This document shows, piece after piece, positions 1 to 7,356 of a stretch of 20,667 nucleotides of DNA. The stretch spans positions 1 to 20,667 of the forward strand of contig PIVQ01000054.1 in assembly GCA_003354055.1 (NCBI GenBank), in the 5' to 3' direction. The notes under the pieces were generated by a model. That model was given only the letters and a program-made list of their open reading frames with translations, did no database searches and was not told the origin of the DNA. Origin of the DNA: Desulfobacteraceae bacterium (lineage in GTDB: Bacteria; Desulfobacterota; Desulfobacteria; Desulfobacterales; Desulfobacteraceae). Numbering within the stretch: position 1 is the first letter of the stretch; every line of letters starts with the position of its first letter. Position numbers and translations under genes: made by a program.

Positions 1-1
1 G

Positions 2-2266
2 AATTCACAGATCAACATTAATCACACCCCGGACAAGACATCATCTGCTTCAAAATCAGATGCCTATGTATACGATGTCAGCAAAACCGCTGAAGACCTA
101 TCCAAAACCAATGAGGTGAATGTCCCCTTTTCCGTGGAAGAGCTTGAGTATCTTAGCTCCGTCTATCTGGAGCTGGGATCGGACCATCCACTGTGGGAAG
201 ATATCGGCCACCTGATGAACGGAGGGTTGGAGTATAAAGACCGCACGAACTTCCTCGCCGTCCTGTCAGATGCTGAGGGGTTGACCGGAGACTTTGTCGA
301 ACTGGTGGTGGATGAGTTGGGAGACGAGGAGCGTTCCCTTTTCCTGAGTACTGCACGGCGCAACGGTTCCGGCCAGAATCTGGCCAATATCATAGACGCC
401 ACCAAGGCTTTCACCGAGGACCCTACCTCCGACCGGATGATGAACTTCTTTGAAACCGCAGACACGCTGGGCCGGACCGTTGAAAGCATAAAGGCCGGAG
501 AACTTCAAAACTTCATTGCAGCGGTTGCCGAATCTCCGGCGTCACTTGAGAAAATCATTGAAAAGGTTGAACTGCTGGACGAAGAAGACCGCGCCCTGTT
601 CCTGGAAGGAGCGGCTCTTGCGGGAGATGAGCTTGAACGTTTCATTGATACGGCGGATCTCCTGGCCGGCGCAGATCTTACCCGATTTCTGGAAAACGCC
701 GTTCAAGCCGGTGACGGATTGTCCAACCTTCTGACCCTCACACAGACGATGACCGGTAATGCCAGGTCGGAATTTTTACAGTATACCACAACGCTTACCC
801 CGGAAAATGCGGAGCTCTTTCTTGCGGCCACCCAGGGAGACCAGGAAAATGTATCCGAACTGATCACAACCACCCAGGCGCTCAACGGCACTGACAGGGA
901 AGATTTCCTGACACTGGCGGCAGATGCCGGCACGACCCTCGGCCGGTTTACGGCAATGATCAATAAACTTGAGGATGCTCCGGGAGAACGTTCCCATTTC
1001 CTTTCCGCAGCTCTCAAGGCTGAAGGCAATTTTGAAAAACTCGTGAGTGTGGCCGAAGATCTGACCTTCGACATTCGGGCCAACGTCCTTTCATTCGCCT
1101 CAAACTTAAGCTACACCGACCTGACCAATTTCATTTCAGCGGCAGAAGCGGATACATCCGGGGCAGGTGCACTGATGGAAACCGCCGAAGACCTGACCGG
1201 AAATGACAAAAGCTACCTGCTCTATGCCGCGTCCCAGGATCCGGACAACATAGATGCCCTGACCCATACGGCAAAGGCCCTCCGGGGAGAACAAAGAGAA
1301 AACTTTCTCTTTACGGCCGCCAATACAGCCAAACAGAATCCGGATGGCCTGGAAGACTATCTTAAAACCGTGGACAATCTCTCCGGCACGGAGCGAAAAG
1401 AATTTCTGGAAAGGGAAAAAACCATTTCCGCCGGAATTGACAAGGAGAGCCTGGACCGGGAATATGTACACCTCAACGCCGTTCTGGACGAAGATCAGAT
1501 GGATACCCTGCTCACTGCCGGGGTAACCATGCCGGACTTTGAGGAGCTGGTATCGGAATTCAACGAAATGGACGGTATCCAGCGAGAGACGTTTCTGGCG
1601 GTTGCAGATATCGCCGGAAAAGAGGTATTACCGGATCTGATGGCCGTAACCTCGCAGCTGGACGAGCCCCGAAACGATGAATTCATGAACTACGCCAAAA
1701 CCCTGGGGAAAAAATCCTTAACAGATCTGGTCAAGGCGTCGGCCCAGGCCCTGAACAGCGGCGGGGAACAGACCGGTGGGAAACAAGACTTTACGACCTT
1801 TGACAATCTTTTGGAAACCGCCCGGAGCCTTAATCCGGCAGTAGACCAGGATTTTCTGCATGCCGCGGCTGCCGCCGGAGACAATCTTGATAAGCTGATC
1901 GACCTGACCAACCGTATAGAAGGCTTTATGAAAGCAGATTTCCTGATTGCAGCCGACAACCTGGCCGACCGCCCCAACGCCGAATACCTCATGGACAGTT
2001 TTCTGACCACCACTGATAACCTGCTTGCAGAAGCCGATGAGTTCTATAATGACCATTACGGCAATATGGACGAAGAGACCAGAGAGGCGTATCGTCCCAA
2101 TACGCTCTTCCTGGACAAGGAATTCAAAGGCCGAAACGTGCTTGAGGGTTACTTTGCATCTGCGGCATTTATGGTTGGCACCGGTATATCCGACTCCGAT
2201 ATGAACGACTGGGTCCAATCGTGGAAGGGGATTCCCATGCCGGCTGGTGAAGAACTCGTGGTATAA
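2..2266 (+). CDS. Repeat-rich acidic protein of unknown function (5' end outside window)
   Basis: The reading frame is open from base 2, and the 38 codons before the first in-window start (GTG at 116, with no convincing ribosome site) read like the same protein. The true start is therefore probably upstream of the window; about 754 residues are visible. I do not recognise a named family. From about base 251 to 2030 the protein is a chain of helical units, usually about 29 residues. Each begins Phe-Leu, then has small residues (Ala-Gly) near positions 5-9, a Leu-rich middle and an end like L-x-G-x-x-R. There are no cysteines, signal peptide or membrane segment in the visible part, and it is rich in Asp and Glu. 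The last 75 residues leave the repeat pattern and contain aromatic residues. A solenoid or filament-associated scaffold is possible, but this is inference. The stop is followed within 10 bp by a LysR relic. Confidence 0.8.
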   Translation, partial: NSQININHTPDKTSSASKSDAYVYDVSKTAEDLSKTNEVNVPFSVEELEYLSSVYLELGSDHPLWEDIGHLMNGGLEYKDRTNFLAVLSDAEGLTGDFVELVVDELGDEERSLFLSTARRNGSGQNLANIIDATKAFTEDPTSDRMMNFFETADTLGRTVESIKAGELQNFIAAVAESPASLEKIIEKVELLDEEDRALFLEGAALAGDELERFIDTADLLAGADLTRFLENAVQAGDGLSNLLTLTQTMTGNARSEFLQYTTTLTPENAELFLAATQGDQENVSELITTTQALNGTDREDFLTLAADAGTTLGRFTAMINKLEDAPGERSHFLSAALKAEGNFEKLVSVAEDLTFDIRANVLSFASNLSYTDLTNFISAAEADTSGAGALMETAEDLTGNDKSYLLYAASQDPDNIDALTHTAKALRGEQRENFLFTAANTAKQNPDGLEDYLKTVDNLSGTERKEFLEREKTISAGIDKESLDREYVHLNAVLDEDQMDTLLTAGVTMPDFEELVSEFNEMDGIQRETFLAVADIAGKEVLPDLMAVTSQLDEPRNDEFMNYAKTLGKKSLTDLVKASAQALNSGGEQTGGKQDFTTFDNLLETARSLNPAVDQDFLHAAAAAGDNLDKLIDLTNRIEGFMKADFLIAADNLADRPNAEYLMDSFLTTTDNLLAEADEFYNDHYGNMDEETREAYRPNTLFLDKEFKGRNVLEGYFASAAFMVGTGISDSDMNDWVQSWKGIPMPAGEELVV
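251..2030 (+). repeat. About 20 degenerate 29-codon units inside the repeat protein
   Basis: Units can be laid out by their initial Phe-Leu (or Leu-Leu, Phe-Ile, Phe-Met) pair. Examples start at FLEGAALAGDELE, FLENAVQAGDGLS, FLTLAADAGTTLG, FLHAAAAAGDNLD and FLIAADNLA. Typical length is 29 residues, with shorter 15- to 22-residue units and a longer linker near bases 1390-1500. The repeats are diverged at DNA level, so this is an old protein repeat rather than a recent tandem expansion. Confidence 0.7.
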
Positions 2267-2273
2267 ACTGATG

Positions 2274-2340
2274 CAGAATCGGGCTGCCGGATGATTATGC
2301 CACACGGTATGGGTGTGACAGCCATCAGCCAGAATCTCTG
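2274..2340 (+). pseudogene. Relic of a LysR-type regulator gene with large internal deletion
   Basis: Bases 2274-2308 match 13413-13447 of the intact LysR gene in this window at 34 of 35 positions (core CGGGCTGCCGGATGATTATG). Bases 2311-2333 match 13812-13834 at 22 of 23 positions (core TGTGACAGCCATCAGCC). About 360 bp that separate these blocks in the intact gene are missing. The relic's second block would read GVTAISQNL and then stop, where the intact gene has AVTAISQSI. It may therefore derive from a close paralogue rather than directly from the neighbour. It has no start codon and cannot encode a working regulator. Confidence 0.75.
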
Positions 2341-2344
2341 ACTA

Positions 2345-2445
2345 AGGAATCGTTACAAAATAACTTGATCTAAATTATTTCCAAAACCCCTTAAAAGACT
2401 GGGTATTTTGAAAACAAAAGATCAAGTAATTTTGGAGCCGATCCT
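2345..2445 (+). mobile_element. MITE-like inverted-repeat element, copy 1 (101 bp)
   Basis: The two ends are imperfect inverted repeats of about 45 bp. One begins AGGAATCGTTACAAAATAAC; the other, read on the opposite strand, begins AGGATCGGCTCCAAAATTAC. Both continue into the shared core TTGATCT. A second copy in opposite orientation lies at 16254-16376. There is no coding capacity. If the ends are taken as GGAATC and GATCC, copy 1 is flanked by TAA on both sides, but copy 2 does not show the same flanks. Target duplication is therefore unproven. The element sits between the 3' ends of two convergent genes, so its hairpin could also stop transcription. Confidence 0.65.
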
Positions 2446-2485
2446 AATCCTCCAATAGTGAAAATTCATAGACACCGGTTAATTT

Positions 2486-3250
2486 TCAGAGACTTTCTTT
2501 TTTCATGACGGCCTGGATCACCATTTTATATGAGCCGTCTTCCTTCATTTGGGCAAGGGTTGCATTTATTTTTTGAAGAAGTACTTGTCTGCCTTTTGTT
2601 TTGGCAAACACAATATAGGTATCGTTTACGGCAACCGGCTTGGCCAATGGTACCACCCGGCCCTGATATTCTGCCTTCCGTAACATCAGTTTTCCTGTCA
2701 ATTCAAGGGAAAACAGGCAGTCCAGATCACCCTGTGCCAACCTTTTGAACGCAACATGATCGTTGTCAACCGCCTTTGTCGTTATGGTTCCCTTCTGCCT
2801 GAAACGGTCAAAAGCGTCGCCGTAACTCCATCCACGCATCACACCAATGGTTTTTCCCGTAAGATCGGAAAGGGTGTTGAACTCAAAGGCCTTATTTTGT
2901 CTCACATAAACCAGAACAGTTTCCGTATAAAGGGGATCTGAATAATCGAAAATCTTCAAGCGCTCTTGGGTTTTGTAAATTCCTCCGATGCCGCATTTCC
3001 CTTCTCTGCCCATTTTTAGCGTGCGTTTCCAGGGATTCGCTTTTACCTCCACTTGTTTTCCCATACGTTTAAAAATCGCATGTATGAGTGCCGGGTATAT
3101 TCCATCGGCCTTGTTGTTGTTCTGGTACATAAACGGAGAGTTGCCCCAGTCAACCGCAATAACTATTTTATCGGTCTCAAGGCCATGTGAAGATGAGGCA
3201 GACCAGACAAAGACACAGAGAATGAGGACTATCCTTTTAAAATCTGCCAT
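2486..3250 (-). CDS. Extracytoplasmic solute-binding protein, amino-acid-binding (SBP_bac_3) type
   Basis: The 254-residue protein has a signal peptide (residues 1 to about 23, with a Lys-Arg n-region and a hydrophobic IVLILCVFVW core, ending SSSHG). The mature part has the fold-class hallmarks of family-3 periplasmic binding proteins: an early beta strand then SPFMYQ, a DGIYPALIHAIFKRMG helix, the lobe-joining region around DLTGKTIGVMRGWSYG, and late DLDCLFSLELTG. It has no lipobox cysteine. The gene is alone on the minus strand, divergent from the TAXI gene and convergent with the repeat protein. The start ATG has only a weak ribosome site. No permease or ATPase gene is adjacent, so a sensory role or an unlinked transporter are both open. 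The ligand cannot be told from sequence. Confidence 0.82.
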   Translation of the reverse strand: MADFKRIVLILCVFVWSASSSHGLETDKIVIAVDWGNSPFMYQNNNKADGIYPALIHAIFKRMGKQVEVKANPWKRTLKMGREGKCGIGGIYKTQERLKIFDYSDPLYTETVLVYVRQNKAFEFNTLSDLTGKTIGVMRGWSYGDAFDRFRQKGTITTKAVDNDHVAFKRLAQGDLDCLFSLELTGKLMLRKAEYQGRVVPLAKPVAVNDTYIVFAKTKGRQVLLQKINATLAQMKEDGSYKMVIQAVMKKESL

Positions 3251-3364
3251 ATTCTACACTCATCGTTAGTCCTTGTTTTGTATAAAATGACGCGTTTGTG
3301 ATGTCCTGATGAAAGACACAATCCGTTTGCACGGCAGAATATAGACTTTACTGAATTTTACAGG

Positions 3365-3382
3365 TGACGTCAATGACGTGAA
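3365..3382 (+). promoter_or_regulatory. Tandem 9-bp repeat upstream of the TAXI promoter, candidate operator
   Basis: TGACGTCAA is followed directly by TGACGTGAA; the first copy includes the perfect palindrome TGACGTCA. The pair ends 13 bp upstream of the -35 hexamer at 3396. The position suits an activator or repressor site, but no regulator is assigned. Confidence 0.4.
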
Positions 3383-3395
3383 CCCGGGGTCATCC

Positions 3396-3425
3396 TTGAC
3401 AAGGCGGGAAAATCCAGCCTATATT
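3396..3425 (+). promoter_or_regulatory. Sigma-70-type promoter for the TAXI gene
   Basis: TTGACA (3396-3401), 18-bp spacer, TATATT (3420-3425). Transcription would begin about 3432, upstream of the ribosome site GAAAGGA (3441-3447) and the ATG at 3456. It also overlaps any longer N-terminus, which supports the ATG at 3456 as the start. Confidence 0.6.
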
Positions 3426-3455
3426 TTTTTCACACGATTAGAAAGGAAATCATAT

Positions 3456-4763
3456 ATGATTAAAACGAGGCGTCATTTTTCAAACAGGGAGACGCTTATT
3501 TTCTTCCTGCCTTCTTTGCTGATTATTGTGATCGGATTTGCGGCTGCCTATCAATTTGTCGAACCCAGTCCGCCCAGGACCATTACCATTGCAGCAGGTG
3601 AACCGGGGGGGGCATATTATAAATTTTCCAATACCTATAAAACCCTTCTCAAGCGACAGGGAATAGAGCTCATCATCCGCGAGACCAGCGGCTCATTTGA
3701 AAACCTTGAACTGCTTGAAGACAACTCGGATGGTGTTGATCTTGCCTTTATCCAGGGAGGGATCGGCCGATTATCAGACTCAAAAAATATCGTATCCCTT
3801 GGCAGCCTGTATTATGAGCCCCTTTGGATCTTCCAGCGATCCGGCATTTCGCTGAATCGAATCACTGAGATGAAAGGGCTTAAAATAGCTGTTGGGGAAA
3901 GGGGAAGCGGCACCAGAATACTGGCAATGAACCTGTTGGAACTAAACGGGATAACTGAAAAAAACAGCCGTATCATCTCCCAGACCTCCCAAATATCTGC
4001 TGATATGCTGATAAACAAAGAAGTGGATATCGCCTTTTTTGTCACTGCCCATTGGGCCTCCCATCTGAAGAATCTATTTGCGTCCAGGACCGTCACTCTC
4101 ATGGGCATTGACAGGGCCCAGGCCTATCGGATGAGATTCAATTACTTAAATGTCATCCGGATCCCCCAGGGGGTCGTCAATTTTGTGGAAAACATTCCTG
4201 CCCGCGATATGAAACTGCTGGCACCGACAGCCCAGTTGGCTGCAAAGTCGCAGCTTCATCCGGCTCTGGTTGATCTTGTGCTCCAGACTGCCAGACAGGT
4301 CCATAAATCCGGTGGGCCGTTGGAAAAACAAGGAGAGTTTCCTTCCCCCCTTTACCTGGAATTTGATTTAAGCGAAGAGGCCCATCGATTTTATACCAGA
4401 CCCACGCCGTTTCTTCAGCGGTATCTCCCCTTTTGGGTCGCCACCCTGCTCTCCAGAGCCAAAGTCATGATCCTGCCATTTATCGCCATTGTATTTCCCC
4501 TGTTCAAACTAATGCCGCTGATCTATCGCTGGCGGATGCGATCACGGGTATACCGCTGGTATTCGGACCTTGATGAAGTCGGAAACAGGATCAGTGAACC
4601 TGATGCCGACTTCTCCTTTAGCGAGAATATGGCCAAACTCAATGAGGTTGAAAAGAGTGTGTCCAATATCCATGTACCCAAACCCTATGCAGAGAATCTA
4701 TTCCACTTAAGAATGCACATTGAAATGTTCCGTAAAAAACTCAAGGAGAGCCAAAAGTCCTGA
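3456..4763 (+). CDS. Membrane-anchored TAXI-family (TRAP-type) solute-binding protein
   Basis: The protein is 435 residues. The start chosen is the ATG at 3456, with GAAAGGA 8 bp upstream; the GTG at 3378 has no ribosome site and lies before the promoter. Residues about 13-35 are a membrane anchor. The extracytoplasmic domain begins ITIAAGEPGGAYYKF, a typical TAXI/NMT1-like opening, and continues with DLAFIQGGIG and the second-lobe AVGERGSGTR motif. Near residue 355 a second hydrophobic stretch (MILPFIAIVFPLF) is followed by a basic patch (YRWRMRSRVYRWYSDL) and a helical tail of about 70 residues, probably cytoplasmic. Ordinary TAXI subunits are free or singly anchored and come with a fused DctQM permease; none is seen here. 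The two-anchor layout suggests a receptor or membrane-attached binding unit. The name is secure, the role inferred. Confidence 0.85.
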   Translation: MIKTRRHFSNRETLIFFLPSLLIIVIGFAAAYQFVEPSPPRTITIAAGEPGGAYYKFSNTYKTLLKRQGIELIIRETSGSFENLELLEDNSDGVDLAFIQGGIGRLSDSKNIVSLGSLYYEPLWIFQRSGISLNRITEMKGLKIAVGERGSGTRILAMNLLELNGITEKNSRIISQTSQISADMLINKEVDIAFFVTAHWASHLKNLFASRTVTLMGIDRAQAYRMRFNYLNVIRIPQGVVNFVENIPARDMKLLAPTAQLAAKSQLHPALVDLVLQTARQVHKSGGPLEKQGEFPSPLYLEFDLSEEAHRFYTRPTPFLQRYLPFWVATLLSRAKVMILPFIAIVFPLFKLMPLIYRWRMRSRVYRWYSDLDEVGNRISEPDADFSFSENMAKLNEVEKSVSNIHVPKPYAENLFHLRMHIEMFRKKLKESQKS

Positions 4764-4848
4764 TATTACGCTTGACACGAAAATCGAGGCTGGTACAATT
4801 ATTGGTACTACGCCTTAACATTCCCGTTCGTAAAAACCGACCTGCTGA
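4757..4848 (+). repeat. Duplicated promoter region, copy 1
   Basis: This stretch is nearly the same as 7261-7356, with a few substitutions and small indels. It begins at the last codons of the TAXI gene (GTCCTGATATTACGC here, GTCCCTGATATTACGC in copy 2). Similarity resumes at the ribosome site and runs through the whole downstream binding-protein gene, so the duplicated unit is about 4757-5650 versus 7261-8164. Similarity does not extend upstream into the TAXI gene. Confidence 0.8.
4772..4808 (+). promoter_or_regulatory. Promoter of first duplicated binding-protein gene, with GGTAC direct repeat
   Basis: TTGACA (4772-4777), 16-bp spacer, TACAAT (4794-4799). A direct repeat GGTAC at 4792-4796 and 4804-4808, 12 bp apart, covers the -10 box and the likely start point. 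The same arrangement is kept in the second copy at 7277-7313, which suggests it matters for control. Confidence 0.6.
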
Positions 4849-4879
4849 CACCCTCAACCTATAGCATATAGAGGTGATC

Positions 4880-5650
4880 ATGGTAAAAAATACGCTGATG
4901 GTAATCGTGTTTGTGGTAACCATTTCCGGCAGTGCCTTTGGAAATAATATAAATGAAATCCAGTGGATTACGGAAAACTATCCGCCGTTCAACTATGTTG
5001 ACGATGAGGGTGAACTCCGAGGGGTTACAATCGATATTTTGATAGAAATCTGGAAAAAAGTAGGATTGAATAAAACCAAAAAAGATATTGAGGTACTGCC
5101 GTGGGCCAGGGGCATGCTGATATTGAAAAATAATGACACCACCTGCTTATTCGGTATGGGAATCAATGAGAGCCGAAAAAAGAAATTTATTTTCGTCGGA
5201 AGCATCCCAAACGTCAACAGGGGAATTATTGCCAAAAAGTCAAAACACTACTCCTTTAATTCCATATCTGAAATAAACAGCGGATTTGAGGACTCAAAAA
5301 TCGGGGTGGTACGGGATGATATCGGTCAAACTATTTTTTTGGAACAGGGAGGCAACCCCAGGCTTCTTCATCGGGTTGTGTCCGGCGAAAATTTGGTTTT
5401 AATGCTGAAACTGAACCGGATTGACGCCATTGTATATGGTGACATACCTTCATACAAGCTTATGAAAAAGGCGAGGATAGACTATGCAGCCTATGAAATG
5501 TTCTATATTTTTTCCAAAGGAGTTTCAGGGTATGCCTTTAATAAAAAAATAGATCCTGCAATCATCCGAAAACTACAGCAGGCCTACGATGAGCTGTACA
5601 GGGACGGCATAGTCATGCGCATTCGAAATTCATATCTTGGCAATCAGTGA
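4880..5650 (+). CDS. Periplasmic solute-binding protein (SBP_bac_3 type), duplicate A
   Basis: The 256-residue protein starts at the ATG at 4880; the GTG at 4874 is part of the ribosome site AGAGGTG. The signal peptide is residues 1-21, ending GSAFG. The mature protein opens with IQWITENYPPFNYVDDEG and RGVTIDILIEIWKK, the usual first lobe of family-3 binding proteins. It then has PWARG, the IGVVRDDIG lobe crossover, and a closing helix KLQQAYDELYRDG. It aligns without gaps to the protein at 7394-8164, with 194 of 256 residues identical (about 76%, counted by hand). It has its own promoter and a likely terminator, so it is a single-gene unit. No transporter partner is present. Ligand unknown; sensing through the kinase at 9019-11613 is a possibility. 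Confidence 0.85.
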   Translation: MVKNTLMVIVFVVTISGSAFGNNINEIQWITENYPPFNYVDDEGELRGVTIDILIEIWKKVGLNKTKKDIEVLPWARGMLILKNNDTTCLFGMGINESRKKKFIFVGSIPNVNRGIIAKKSKHYSFNSISEINSGFEDSKIGVVRDDIGQTIFLEQGGNPRLLHRVVSGENLVLMLKLNRIDAIVYGDIPSYKLMKKARIDYAAYEMFYIFSKGVSGYAFNKKIDPAIIRKLQQAYDELYRDGIVMRIRNSYLGNQ

Positions 5651-5681
5651 TCGGGTGTCCTAAACAAATAGACACCAACCG

Positions 5682-5704
5682 GCGGTGAACCGCGCTATTT
5701 TTTT
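5682..5704 (+). terminator. Short hairpin plus T-run after duplicate A
   Basis: GCGG (5682-5685), TGAA loop, CCGC (5690-5693), then seven T at 5698-5704. A second weaker inverted repeat, GGTGTC (5654-5659) with GACACC (5671-5676), lies between the stop codon and this hairpin. The T-run overlaps the last two Lys codons of the convergent methyltransferase gene. The stem is short, so termination strength is uncertain. Confidence 0.45.
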
Positions 5705-6435
5705 GTGATGGAGTATATGTTTGAGGTGTATCCGTCTTCGAATTGATATTCCAACAGGCAGTCCAGAGAGGCTGGATCAAAAAACTCGGTGAGCAGGCTT
5801 AGAAACTGAACAAAGATATGCATCTGAAAGGGATGAACACCGTACCAGAAAACAAAAGACCCTCCCGGAGCCAGTACATCTGCAACTTTTTCAACCATAT
5901 TCGGGATAAAATCAAGGTCCCTTAAATAGGCGGCTTCGACACTTTGATCATCCGGCTTTTGTTCCCTGATCCGGGACGGTAGTGAAAACACCACGACGTC
6001 TGCTGAGTTTTTTTCTTCGTTCTCGCAGAAGGATTGGGCCACCACCCGGTCGATTTCCGGCCTGACGTTGGGGTGGGACTTCAGAAAATCAATATTGGGA
6101 TTAATATCCGTATATAGGACCGACTTTGCATATCGCTTAGCAGCTGCAAGGCCGATAAAACCGCTGCCGCATCCAAGATCCACAAACCTGCGGCCTTCAA
6201 CTACGATGTCTCCGCTTAGAATCATATTGGCCAGGGCTTGTCCGGAACGGGATGTAATGGGATTAAAGACCGTAGGGGGAATGGTGATATCAAAGAGTTG
6301 CTGTTCCTGATATAAGACGGATATGGTCCGGGGTTCGGAGGAGAGCATTTCATGATAGTCCTCAAAGGACATATTCCCTCTTGTCACAGGATTTGCCATG
6401 GTTATTTCCAGATCAGTTGAGTGGTCGGTTCTCAT
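5695..6435 (-). CDS. Class I SAM-dependent methyltransferase
   Basis: The protein is 246 residues. The ATG at 6435 has a strong ribosome site (RC of 6443-6453, AAGGAGAGGAG) 7 bp upstream, which decides against the internal ATG at residue 13. Residues 84-93 (FVDLGCGSGF) are motif I, the SAM-binding glycine loop. The acidic residue of YTDINPN (about residue 110) would bind the ribose of SAM. VVVFSLPSR near 150 occupies the place of motif IV; it is not the NPPY of N6-adenine, glutamine or rRNA methylases, so the target is not one of those by motif. LAPGGSFVFWYG fits the strand-5 region. The substrate is unknown; a small molecule or protein is possible. The gene lies between the two duplicated binding-protein genes in the opposite direction and shows no obvious tie to them. 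Confidence 0.78.
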   Translation of the reverse strand: MRTDHSTDLEITMANPVTRGNMSFEDYHEMLSSEPRTISVLYQEQQLFDITIPPTVFNPITSRSGQALANMILSGDIVVEGRRFVDLGCGSGFIGLAAAKRYAKSVLYTDINPNIDFLKSHPNVRPEIDRVVAQSFCENEEKNSADVVVFSLPSRIREQKPDDQSVEAAYLRDLDFIPNMVEKVADVLAPGGSFVFWYGVHPFQMHIFVQFLSLLTEFFDPASLDCLLEYQFEDGYTSNIYSITKK

Positions 6436-6524
6436 GAAGTATCTCCTCTCCTTTGGAATCAGATTTTATTCGAACGACGTTATCATCTTTTACGTCTTGA
6501 AAAGCACTCTATAGCATATTTCAG

Positions 6525-7055
6525 TTACGCCAACAATTTTACAAAAATATGATCTTCCTGAATATCAGTCCCCAAGGCAAACGTTTTTGAGCCGACAATT
6601 TTGAATTGCATTTTGGCATAAAAGGCATTGCCTCTATTATTTTTCTTCCAGCTACCCAACCAAATCGATTTATATGCTTTGCTACGGGCATGGTCTATAC
6701 ATGCGTCCATCAGAGCAGGTCCAATGCCGCAACCCCAGTATTGCTTCAATGAATAAAGCCTGGAGAGCTCAATTGCGGCTAAAGGCCGAACACATTCAGG
6801 AGGTCGGCGTTTACTGAGTTTTGCATATCCCGCCCATTGATTTTTTAACTTTGCGATAAAAAAAACACTTTCTTTATCAAGAATTTCGGATTTGATTTTA
6901 TCTTCGGTAAACGATTCCGCCACATAAGTTTGAAAATCATCTTTGTTGTTTAATCCGGCAAATGCTTCCCTAAATGTTTTTTCTGCCAATTTCGCAAGAA
7001 AGGCTGCATCTGAGGGCGTTGCAGTCTGAATAATCGGTTTTTCTTTTTTCATCAT
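6525..7055 (-). CDS. GNAT-family N-acetyltransferase
   Basis: The protein is 176 residues. Motif A of the GNAT fold is clear at about residues 98-125: ELSRLYSLKQYWGCGIG, with Q-x-x-G-x-G (residues 105-110) to bind the pyrophosphate of acetyl-CoA, followed by the helix ALMDACIDHARSK. NAFYAKMQFKIVG (about 143-155) is the motif B region. A substrate cannot be named; small amines, antibiotics and protein N-termini are all used by this superfamily. Two adjacent ATG codons are possible starts (7055 or 7052) and the ribosome site is weak (GGGT). It lies 89 bp upstream of the methyltransferase gene on the same strand, which has its own strong ribosome site; they may be co-transcribed. Confidence 0.82.
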   Translation of the reverse strand: MMKKEKPIIQTATPSDAAFLAKLAEKTFREAFAGLNNKDDFQTYVAESFTEDKIKSEILDKESVFFIAKLKNQWAGYAKLSKRRPPECVRPLAAIELSRLYSLKQYWGCGIGPALMDACIDHARSKAYKSIWLGSWKKNNRGNAFYAKMQFKIVGSKTFALGTDIQEDHIFVKLLA

Positions 7056-7260
7056 ACCCTTAAATTTTTAGTTCTCTGAAGTAGCCAGGATTACTCATAC
7101 TATACTGGGAATTTTTTGTCTATTTTTGTTGATTCAGACACAGGGCAAAGGTAAGTTTTTATGGGACACAGATTTGCACGGATAAGCTCAGATACGGATT
7201 GATCCTGCCAATCCTGAATATATCTGCCGGTGGCAGCTATTTACATGCGTCTGTCTTAAG
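7056..7260. other. Gene-free stretch with a possible dispersed repeat
   Basis: This is the left part of the 338-bp gap between the GNAT gene and duplicate B. Bases 7163-7216 read GGGACACAGATTTGCACGG, then an interval, then GGATTG (7196-7201), N7, CAATCC (7209-7214). The phrase resembles intergenic repeats I recall from many anaerobe genomes, but only one copy is in this window. A small inverted repeat, CTGCC-GGT-GGCAG, follows at 7224-7236. No coding potential or RNA gene is recognised. Confidence 0.3.
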
Positions 7261-7356
7261 GTCCCTGATATTACGCTTGACACAGAAATAGGGGCTGGTA
7301 CAATTATTGGTACTGCGCCTTTACATTCCCGTTCGTAAAAAACCTAAGCCTGCTGA
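7261..7356 (+). repeat. Duplicated promoter region, copy 2
   Basis: This is the partner of 4757-4848 and marks the left boundary of the second duplicated unit (7261-8164). The sequence to its left does not match the TAXI gene, so the duplication break point is close to 7261. Confidence 0.8.
7277..7313 (+). promoter_or_regulatory. Promoter of the binding protein / binding protein / kinase operon
   Basis: TTGACA (7277-7282), 16-bp spacer, TACAAT (7299-7304), with GGTAC at 7297-7301 and again at 7309-7313. The layout is identical to the promoter at 4772-4808, so both units may be controlled together. It lies inside the first 30 codons of the longest open frame, which shows that the longer frame is not the real gene start. 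Confidence 0.6.

Noticed and set aside
1718..2305. Minus-strand open frame of 195 codons opposite the repeat protein
   Set aside because: It is a shadow of the repeat gene. The plus frame has clear protein repeats and continues across the window edge; this one has no family features and its start lies in the LysR relic.
3378..3455. N-terminal extension of the TAXI protein from a GTG
   Set aside because: It has no ribosome site and overlaps a good promoter; the ATG at 3456 has GAAAGGA and leads straight into the membrane anchor.
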